Positions 49,834 through 58,174 of a stretch of 64,000 nucleotides of DNA are shown here, piece by piece. Below the pieces are notes generated by a model, which saw only the letters and a program-made list of their open reading frames with translations, was not told the origin of the DNA and made no database searches. The translations under genes and the position numbers were made by a program. The stretch is taken from positions 9,932,134 through 9,996,133 of the forward strand of contig JAJEKV010000028.1 in NCBI GenBank assembly GCA_021234155.1, given 5' to 3'. How positions within the stretch are numbered: the first letter of the stretch is position 1; each line of letters begins with the position of its first letter. Source of the DNA: Isoetes taiwanensis (lineage: Eukaryota > Streptophyta > Lycopodiopsida > Isoetales > Isoetaceae).

Positions 49834-52800
49834 TCTCAAGTTCCCCACAATTTCCCTGTCCGATCAAGGTGTGGGTATAGTGTGTGTATCTCTTCGACCG
49901 TTTTTCCTGAAGCTATTTCTTGCAGGACACTAACAAAGCGAAGCAGGAAGTCATCTTTGTCAAAATCTTGAGGATGATAGGATGGCGGATTCAATGACTG
50001 TGACTGATTGAAGCAACACTTTAGAGCGTCATCATCCACAATGATTATGCCTTCCTTATCCTCAACACCTAGGGCATCCATCATGTTGCGCAAGCATTTC
50101 ACAAATATCTTTTTACCCGCGGGTTCTTTAGGGTTTGTGAATGAAGCACATTTGCTTTGATCCCGGATGGGCCTTAATTTTCTATTTAGCTTCGAGGCAC
50201 TACTTTCAAAACATCCTCAGATATTTCTATGCTCCATGGATGACCAAATTGCACAACGAAAAATGGTCAAGGCCTGGTCCAACATCTCCTTCCGGATAAG
50301 GGCGGGGGTAAACATATTTGGTGCGTGTCTCAAATGGTTGTTAAGCATACCATGACTTTTCAAACGTTGCTTTAGGTAACGTTCTACATAGCACACCATT
50401 CAAATCAAAGACCCGGTACTTTTGGGAAGCCAAATCATTTACGTAAGGAGAACAATAACGTTATGAGATGAAAGAAATGGAAAAAAAAAGCCAGCGCCAG
50501 GTAGCGATTTCATGAATGATGCATGTCAACATAATTCAAAAGTATGCTCTAGGAAACTCCAAATCGCCGGTAGCGATTTCTATAAACTTCTAGTTTGAAA
50601 AATGCATGGATATCAAAAAAAGGAATATTGTCCGCGATACCTTTCGTCTTCATCATTCCCGTGTTCTCTTCATCCCTTGCATCTTTATTCGACTTGCCTC
50701 GGTCTGCGCTAGAAGCACCAACCACATCGGTTGAGATGCATGCGGTGTGAACTACGCTTGATAGTTCATTACTCTTTTACGCTTAACCTGGCTAGTGTTA
50801 TCGATTTGGAGTCCGCTTCATCATCAAGATTGTTATTATCATCATCCTTGGCATTGTCATCTTGGTCTATATTTTTTGGGGCCAAGAATGTTCACGGGCA
50901 TGTCGATAGGTACTTGGAGATCTGCACCTTTCGTCCATGTCATCCATGAAGCTGGAGCCACGCAATGCCCGTCTCGAATCTCCGTTCCTTAAGCAAATCT
51001 GAAGGTATTTCGCCTTAGAGCTAGAAGCTTTGTTTTTTGCCTTTGCCGATTGGTCCCCTAGGGGCTTCCTCTAGTACTTTCTCAAAGAAGAGGTCCAAAA
51101 TTTACGGCTCGATCATCGGGAGGCGGCGCTCTGGCATTTCCTTGCTAACTTCAAAGCTTCTCTACCGATGTAACCTCCAACGTGAAGTTCCCAGCAAGTT
51201 GTTCCCAATGGACAAAATGCTTCAATGAGATACTGGGAAAGATCCATAGAGAACCCGTTCTTGTTTAGCTTCCCCTTATGTGAAGTTAGGAGCTCATACT
51301 TAATGTGGCCCACAAGAACTGGTCGTCCTCGTTTTCTTCCTCATCCTCCTCTTCCTCCGCTAACTCTTCCACGACCTTGACAGCCTTCCCCTTGTCTTCT
51401 TGCTCCAGATAGAAGACGTTTCGCAGGATGCGTTCATCTAACTGATAGCACTGCCATGCTAGTTTCTCTCCATCTGCTTTTCCCTTAAGCCTTTCATATT
51501 CCTTATCATCCATAATGGCTATCATAATAATAAGCACATGAGAAAGTTTACTTGCTGTGCTGAAGTCACTGTCCTTGGTTTCATCTATGAGGATCGCCTG
51601 TCGTATGACTTTCACGCATTCTAAGTCATTTGCAGCACTTAGAGCATATGCATAGGACATGTCGGAGGGACATATAGTGACGATTGTGTAATGCATTTCG
51701 TAGCAAACCACTTTGCATATGTTGAAGAACGTATTATAGTCTTCAAGTGACCATCTGGCGCCTCGACTATCAAGCACGAAGAGTGTGATATCATGAGGAC
51801 CTTCACCCACTTCTGGCAAGGCACACTTGAAACCAGTGGACACTTGATAAAAAAATGTGGATTCCGTCTCCGGGGTCTGCTTCACCAACGCGACTTTTCG
51901 TTTCAAGTCGGATGCAACTTTTGTGTGAATCCCACTGATCTTTGCAACGTTCTTCAACTTCTGCTGGCTGACAAAGTCCTTGGACCAAAATACATACTTC
52001 TTTAGGTCGTCGTTGGAGACGTTATACTTTTGCATTAGTCCTAACTCCGACAACGACCACTCTGATGTAAGCCTTTGCAATTCCTCACCAACTGCCTTCT
52101 TGAGCACTCTAATATTCTTCAGCTCGTCGCATGCATCTTCAAAGGATTCCATAGCCTTTGTTGCTGAGGTTTTCTTGTAAAGGATTTCCTTTCTGATTAA
52201 CCTATCCAAGACTGAGATGAGTTCTTGATCTTCTAATCCCTGGGCCTTCCTCATCTTTGTTATATGGATATCAAAAATTGATGTGTCAACAGGAGGAAAT
52301 CTTCCTTGTGAATCTGGCAACTTCTTCTCCACGTAGGCGTCCCAGAATTCATTCCATTTCTCCCATACGGGATCTGAAGCAAAAATTATCTTGCAGGCAT
52401 CCTTGGGCACAGTTGGTTCTTCGGCAGCATCACCCTTTTCATCTCCTTTTTTTTTCTTTGATCTGGTGTTCTTGGTCTTGTCCTGTATTATAGTCTGACT
52501 AAATGTCCTTTCCAGCAACTTGAATTCAGCGCTTTTGGACTGGCCCTCGTCAATGCGGTAGGCATTGGCTTCCCATATTCAATCCAGGTTCCGAGCATGC
52601 GAAGTTGCTCTATATAGGGACTGCAAGGAATAACTTCGTTAGCTTTATAATCGTGAATTCAAACAATCCTTCTAGTTTATAATCGCGACACGCGCGATTT
52701 CATATTAGAAGGCAAATCGCGCCAGCAAAGGGTTTTTGAAATAGTAGATGGTTCTAGTCGTATAAGCAAATCGCGCCTGGCGCGATTTTATATTAGAATA

Positions 52801-54807
52801 CAAATTGCGCGTGGCTCAACTTGTATTCTAATATAAAATCGCGCCAGGCGATTTGCTTATTTGACGAGGAAACGTCTACCATCCCAGAACCCATTGCCTT
52901 CTACTATGAAATCGCGCTGGCGATTTAATATCTGAAAAATAAAAATGTGGGAAGAGAATTACCTTTTGTATAGGAAAGTTTTTCCCATGTCATTTAGGAG
53001 GCGCTTATTTCTGCTGGTTCGGCGGTGTTGTTGACCCGCCGGGAACCGGCGGTTTACGTGAATCTGACTTATAGAACAAAGCCGATTCCCGGTATCTTTC
53101 ATGCCTTCTTGATGAGAATCTTCTGGGCCTCTATTGAATGCTGGCCATCTATTATCATAAAATGTATGTCTGGGTTCTCGATGAAGTCCTCCAGCTTGCT
53201 CCAGATGATTACCTTTTTTGTTCTGGTATCGTAAGGCACTACATCTACATCTGCATTGGCATTGGCCACCGCCGGATTTTCGATCATCTTTGTTCAATAT
53301 CTCCAAGGAGTCTTTGCTTGTCATACCTTACTGCTGATATAAATAGCTTTAGTGGACTGAAAAGCTTGTCCCACGTTATTTGGATGTGTGAAGCTGAGGC
53401 CCAGTGGATACTTGTCGGCATATTTCTTCAGTTTGCTCATTGCCTCCAACTGCCTGGCCTTGTCATCGTCACTTGTAAGGCCTGCTGTCACTTCTGTAGT
53501 TTCCCTGCCTCTAGAGCTAGCTTCTTCCTTGTCCTTCACTGCCTGTAAGTAGACACTGCCCGAGGGCCTCGTGCTAATGGCTCGTCGAACAGCTGTAAGC
53601 CCCTCGCATATTCTTATAGGAGTCAATGGCTCGCCACCTGTCCAGCCAAATTTGAAGAGGTTATCGGCCATGTCGTCTGATCTTAAAGCAGTCTCTTTAA
53701 AAGAGCTCGCACTGCATCGATTGATCTTCTTTAGGCTTTTCTTATGTTTTTGGCCCACTTCAACTAGCACAGAACAGAAAGAATCGTCCTGTACTTCACA
53801 TGTAATAAGAATTCCCTGCTTCTTCATTTGATCAGTCTCTCTTAACCTTGACATGAATATGAGGTCTGTCTTCCCACCAGTTTTGAATATCTCCACATAC
53901 CATTCTGACCCCTCTATAAGATCTTCTTCTGGACATGGAGGTTCTACCTGAGCCTTTATTATTCCAGATGTATCTTCTAACGTCAATACATGCTGCAGGT
54001 CTGTAACAGTAACATCTTCTTCTGTCCTTTGCCTTTTCTGGACTGTAGAGGTCTCGCCTTGCTTGGTCCTCCCTCTTTTGATTGTCTTTTGTGATCCTGT
54101 GAAATTACAGCACATGGGTTAATCTTTTTATGCTCAAATAAATGCTGTCGACACATATGCAACAAAAACGCGCTTGGCGCGATTTGAAAATGAATGCACA
54201 GCAAGTTCATTTAGTTTATTGGGGTCAGGAGCCAGGCGCGTTTTGTCCCAGTCAAAATGCAACAAATACGCGCTTGGCGCGTTTTAGAAGTGACCTGAAA
54301 GATAAAGAAACTAATGTAATGCCTAATTAAACTGCGCCAGGGGCGTTTTGTCCGAATCAAAATGCTCAGGACACAACTAACTATAAAAATGCAACTTAAA
54401 GAGTTGAATCTTCATCAGAGGACACAACTAACTATAAAAAACACAACTAGCTACTTGAATCTTTGTTCAGCTAAGTATACAAGCTTCAAGCAGCACATAC
54501 AGAATTAAAGTACACATTAAGCATTTGTTTCCATACATTTTTGGGACATATGAACTCAAACATTAGAGGACACATGCTTCTTATTGGATAATAACTATAT
54601 TATTACAGAAAAACATCCTAAAAACCCTAACAAAAAAAGGGACACAGAGATCAATTACAGAACAAAAACAGATCAATTACCTGAGGCGCTTGTTGGATTT
54701 GTGCTTTCTACGTGTTCAGCAGCCTCCAGGCTTTGCATTTGTGCTTTGGACTGTCGCCCACCTCTACCAGCGCCTCGGCCGCGGCTGCCAGATCCTCTAG
54801 ACGCCAT
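49834..54807 (-). pseudogene. ParB/DGQHR-like domain joined to degenerate N6/N4 DNA methyltransferase-like domain
   Basis: Exon 1 (54681-54807) starts MASRGSGSRGRGAGRGGRQS and has clean GT-AG borders with exon 2 (from 54096). Exon 2 reads GSQKTIKRGRTKQ and on to a segment with MIENPAVANANADVDVVPYD and then IIDGQHSIEAQKILI near 53150, like the ParB/DGQHR nucleotide-binding signature. After an intron (52621-52960), exon 3 reads SPYIEQLRMLG and a long helical region. It then shows ITLFVLDSRGARWSLEDY, where methyltransferases have a DPPY motif, and YLIEAFCPLG followed by VGGYIGREALKLAR, like the SAM-binding motif. The last part (50402-49834) ends TLYPHLDRTGKLWG. ParB-methylase fusions are known in bacteria and phages. 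DPPY is not conserved here, so catalysis is doubtful. Frameshifts occur near 53320, 53095, 52540, 51310 and later. Confidence 0.6.
52761..52860. repeat. 100-bp fold-back built from two GCGC palindromes
   Basis: The left arm (ATAAGCAAATCGCGCCTGGC, then TTTTATATTAGAATACAA) is matched by a near-perfect inverted right arm (TTGTATTCTAATATAAAATC, then GCGCCAGGCGATTTGCTTAT). The centre itself holds another GCGC variant. It lies within the intron between exons 2 and 3 of the methyltransferase-like gene. Confidence 0.8.
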
Positions 54808-55065
54808 TGAACTGCAAGTGCGGATAGTATGAGACTGGGATTTTGGTTTAAACTTATATGTATGCGTTCATAATCTTGGCCGTCAGATTTAAAACCGTAA
54901 ATTCAAATTCGCGTCCTTTTAAATTTATACCGCCTTAATTAACCGCCATTCCGCTCATTTACAAATTTAAAATTGTGTTTTTCTTTTTTTTTTGCAATTT
55001 CAAGAACCATTAATTATTAATTTCAAGAAACGATATGTGGCAATCTACTACCACCTAATCGGCCA

Positions 55066-55230
55066 CCTACTATCGGGCCCAAGATCATTCCTACTATCGG
55101 GCGCCAAGATCATTCCTACTATCGAGGCCCAAGATCATTCCTACTTTCAGAGCACCCAAGATCATTCCTACTATCAGAGCGCCCAAGAACAATCTTCTAT
55201 CAGAGCGCCTACAATCCCATTCGATCGAGC
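55066..55230. repeat. Tandem repeat, about 24-27 bp period, five to six units
   Basis: The unit is CCTACTATCGGGCCCAAGAT plus CATT. Later units carry TCAGAGCGCCCAAGA. The array lies just upstream of the DUF8039 gene and inside an open frame, so it could be leader sequence or promoter DNA. Confidence 0.8.
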
Positions 55231-55330
55231 CGCCTTCAATCCCATTCGATGTCTGCTGAACTATGGTGAGTGTGATTCCATTCCGAATGCATTCTCTTGT
55301 TCTCTATTTTTCGTCCTCTATTTTTTTCCA

Positions 55331-55651
55331 ATGAATTACGGTTCTTTATCGATTAATGGAGAAGAATGCTATCTTTTAACAGCAAACTTGAAGCGCCGAG
55401 TAGGCTTATGTAAAATCGAAGATCTGAATCCAAATTCTATGTGTCATGGTGTTCCTCTTGGAAACAGTTTCTGTAAGATTTCCATTATAAACTGCAATTA
55501 TGAAGATGAGGCTCTTCCAAGAAGACATCCCGGTGGCGATACGGTTGGTGAAAGTGTGGGCACATTTGTAGCATGGCCAAAAGAACGTCTGAAAAAGGTA
55601 TTTATATTTGGATATTCAAAAAAAAAAGAATATATCATATCATCTGCGTGA
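55331..55651 (+). CDS. DUF8039 domain protein of Element III
   Basis: The frame from MNYGSLSINGEECYLL (55331) carries NLKRRVGLCKIEDL, a GVPLGNSFCKISI segment and then GGDTVGESVGTFVAWPKERL. This is the pattern of DUF8039, a domain found beside or within plant transposase proteins. The frame is open upstream to 54992, but that part runs through the tandem repeat and is probably not protein. A GTATTT donor-like site follows LKK at about 55598, so further exons may exist downstream. A related domain seems to form the N-terminal part of the DUF7869 transposase at 58.2 kb. Function is unknown. No break is seen in the domain itself. Confidence 0.6.
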   Translation: MNYGSLSINGEECYLLTANLKRRVGLCKIEDLNPNSMCHGVPLGNSFCKISIINCNYEDEALPRRHPGGDTVGESVGTFVAWPKERLKKVFIFGYSKKKEYIISSA

Positions 55652-55931
55652 TGTTGTGAACTTTGAATTCTTTGATGGTCTTTAGCCAGTCTTATCAACC
55701 CCATGAAACTACACATTAATGAAAATATGTAGTTTCTTGGGGTTGGTCATACTGGCTGGAGGGCATCACAGGATTCAATGTTTTCGACATTGCATATAAA
55801 AAAAAATAATAAACTAATGACAGAAAAGTATAGTGCAAAATTGCGCCAGGCGCGAGTTTGTATTCATATTCCAAAAAAGTTATGTACATTTCTTCTTACG
55901 CAAAAATCGCGGTAGCGAATTCTTTCTATCT

Positions 55932-56333
55932 CTACAATATGTCACACAGGCCCACTTCATCTGCCCAATCCCGCAAGAAGTCCCACCTGAACCACCCTGA
56001 TATGACAGGATCCTCATCTTCCCTGCGGATGTCGAGTCTCCAAACCAGAGTGTTGTATCGATCCCTGATACTATAAATCAAATCCTTGTACTTATTTGTT
56101 GGCATGAGCCTTACTAAGAGCATGAGGAGTCTGATATGTCCATAGATGCGATGGAAGTGTACCCATGGCCCCTGATACAGGCTGTCTAATGGATTCTCCA
56201 ACTCTCTTTGAACGTTTTGAACAGCACACTCAAGTAATATCTTGTACAGGGTCCAGAGTTGATGGTCGTCCAGGGAACTAGAACCAGCCAGTGTATTTGA
56301 ACCAGCCAGTGTCCATGCATAAGGAAAATCCAT
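55932..56333 (-). CDS. Unrecognised 133-residue protein of Element III
   Basis: From MDFPYAWTLAGSN (56333; an in-frame start 30 nt upstream also exists) the frame is open to the stop. It has a short internal duplication (TLAGSN-TLAGSS), aromatic-rich helices (WTLYKILLECAVQNVQREL, WVHFHRIYGHIRLLMLLVRL) and an acidic, tryptophan-rich end (DPVISGWFRWDFLRDWADEV). It reads like a folded helical protein, but I do not know the family. GCGC palindromes lie on both sides (55902, 56376, 56429). It shares the strand of the methyltransferase-like gene and is one of the few unbroken frames in the element. Confidence 0.5.
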   Translation of the reverse strand: MDFPYAWTLAGSNTLAGSSSLDDHQLWTLYKILLECAVQNVQRELENPLDSLYQGPWVHFHRIYGHIRLLMLLVRLMPTNKYKDLIYSIRDRYNTLVWRLDIRREDEDPVISGWFRWDFLRDWADEVGLCDIL

Positions 56334-56589
56334 GGCACTAGAACGAGAGAAAGTAATTAGCACAGATCTATTTCACACGCGCCTGGCGCGATTTGTATAG
56401 AGCCGTATGAAATTGAAATGCCAAACTAAAAACGCGCCTGGCGCGATTTGATTAACCTAGTGGAAAACGTAACCCAAAAATAGAAATGCGCCAAGCGCGA
56501 TTTCTCCCATTCCAACATATTATTCTAACAAAATGCATAATGCAGAATGCAGAATTCAAAATATAAAGCCAGTATTAGTTCATTGTTTA

Positions 56590-56840
56590 GTTCATTGTTT
56601 TAGTTCATTATTTAGAGCAGATAGAGGAAGAGCTAGTGAAGATCTATGATCTATGATCATAGATCATAGATCATAGAGCAAGATCATAGAGCAGATATGA
56701 TCTATGATCATTATTTACTTCATTATTTCAGATCATTAATTAGAACAGATAGAGGAAGAGCTCGTGAAATAGAATAACTTCATTATTTTAGATCATTAAT
56801 TAGAACAGATAGAGGAAGAGCTAGTGAAATAGAATAAGAG
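56590..56840. repeat. Direct repeats and an ATGATC palindrome
   Basis: The word AGATAGAGGAAGAGCTAGTG, with the surrounding TTATTT-GATCATTAATTAGAAC and AAATAGAATAA, occurs three times at about 60-bp spacing. At 56638-56675 a run of GATCTATGATC and GATCATAGATC words forms a palindrome. Confidence 0.7.
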
Positions 56841-57019
56841 CAGATCATATAGGCAAGATCACAGAACAAGATCATAGAGCAGGATATTCTGATTCATGTA
56901 AAAGTAACTGATTAACTGATTAAATTAACTGTGGTAAATATACTGATGCATGTAAAAGTAAATAACATGCTTTCTGTAAAATAACTAAAAGAATGAGAGA
57001 TACTAACCTATTTGTGTTC

Positions 57020-57650
57020 TGTACCCGAGAATTGAGCCTTTGACTTGAGGCGAAAACCAAAAGATCGAAAACCAAAGTAATAGCAAATAGAAGCCGAAAG
57101 TAGCTTTAACACAAAAAACCAAAGTTATTCAAAGTCGAGATTGTATTGTAGAGCCGAAAAACCTTGGAGAATTCTGCCTACAAACCTTGGAGCCGAAAAC
57201 AACTTTGAGCCGAAAACCCTAAGCTCGAAAAGCCGAAGTTTAAAGCATATAGAAGCCGAAGTTTAAAGAAGATAGAAGTCGAAAAAGTCGAGATTGATGC
57301 GGATAGAAGCCGAAAGCAAATAGAATTCGGGATTGAAGCAGATTGAAGTGTCTAGATAGCCGATTGAAGCGGATAGATAGCCGTAAGCTCGAAAAGCCGA
57401 TAGCCGAAAAGCTATTTGCGGTGATAGTCGAAAGCTCGAAAAGCGAGAAGCCAAAAAAGCTCGGCTGTAATGAAGTAGATAGATAGATCGAAAAGCAGAT
57501 AGCCAAAAAAGCTCGAAAAGGATAGCGAAAAGCTCGAAAAGCAGATAGAAATGGAAAGCTCGACAAAAAAAGCTGAAGCAGAGTTCGAAAGCGCACCCAA
57601 ACAGAGTTCGAAAGCGCACTGCGAGTTTGAAGTTCGAAGAGAGCGTGCTG
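57020..57650. repeat. Purine-rich GCCGAAAAGCTCG repeats
   Basis: Words such as AGCCGAAAA, AAGCTCGAAAAGC and GAAGCCGAAAG recur irregularly about thirty times. Open frames on the minus strand (57240-57619) are produced by this repetition and overlap in two registers, so I do not call them genes. Confidence 0.6.
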
Positions 57651-57729
57651 GAAAAGTGGGAAAGGGATTGTAAACTGGAAATAATAACTGCTTTAAAAAA
57701 TTTCGTACCGCGCCCTAATTTATGCCGCG

Positions 57730-58110
57730 AACATTTATTGCAAGGGTTATATAAGTTATAAGATTTAAGGTTAATAGTTTTAAGGTTTATAAGTTAAGGT
57801 TATTAGTTAAGGTTAATATTTTTAAGTTCATAAATAAGGTTATAAGTTTAAAAGTTTATGAATTTGAATTTAGAAGTTTTAAGTTTTAGAAGTTTTAGGC
57901 TAAGGTTATATTTATTGAAGGTTAGAAGTTTTAACCTTACAACTTCTAACCTTAAAAGTGCTAACCTAAAGCCTTAAAGTTGTTTTTAAGGTTACAACAT
58001 TAAAGGTTATTATAAGTTAATATATTATAGGTTAACTTATTATTATTATAGATTAAGTTATTATAGGTTATTAAGGTTATTATTAAGGTTAACTTTCATT
58101 TAAGAACATG
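57730..58110. repeat. Degenerate AAGGTTATAAGTT repeats upstream of the transposase
   Basis: Variants of AAGGTTATAAGTT and TTTAAGGTT repeat loosely over about 380 bp, with one inverted block near 57920-57960 (AAGGTTAGAAGTTTTAACCT). The array ends about 60 bp before the transposase start. Confidence 0.6.
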
Positions 58111-58174
58111 TTAGGGAGATGTTATTTGGATATGCTAACTTACTATAGGTTTTTATTCATTTTAGGTCAATGGC

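Larger units (their letters stand above)
48953..56503. repeat. Dispersed GCGC palindrome family, about 19 copies
   Basis: The consensus is AAATCGCGCCTGGCGCGATTT, written here as arms AAATCGCGC and GCGCGATTT around a 3-nt centre (CTG, GTG, CAG). Sites: 48953 (half), 49244, 50491, 50561, 52681, 52714 (half), 52768, 52802, 52836, 52909, 54165, 54231 (half), 54264, 54331, 55836, 55902, 56376, 56429 and 56484. Several are shortened (CGCCGGTAGCG type). All fall in introns, between genes or in flanks; none lies in a recognised exon. Outside Element III I found no similar site, apart from the unrelated TCTCGCGC pair at 20.5 kb. Confidence 0.85.

Noticed and set aside
52959-53324. MTSKD... frame as an independent gene
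   Set aside because: Its downstream half is the continuation of the DGQHS exon after a frameshift; its upstream half is a shadow of that exon.
49834-54807. Recent bacterial or viral insertion explaining the ParB-methylase gene
   Set aside because: The gene has GT-AG introns, matching base composition and lies inside a plant-type transposon. A distant prokaryotic origin remains possible, but recent transfer is not supported.
54992-55330. Extended N terminus of the DUF8039 protein from 54992
   Set aside because: The extra part is translated tandem repeat and AT-rich DNA without protein character.
48953-56503. CRISPR-like array
   Set aside because: The palindromes are irregularly spaced (20 to over 2000 bp), vary in sequence and sit in a plant nuclear context with introns.
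57240-57619. Two overlapping minus-strand frames of 118 residues, phenylalanine- and serine-rich
   Set aside because: They arise from the GCCGAAAAGCTCG repeats, overlap in different registers and show no domain.
48948-57730. A separate inner element ending near 57.7 kb (GGGCGCGGTACGAAA on the minus strand) nested in Element III
   Set aside because: Comparison with the left side gave only weak, short similarity and no target duplication.
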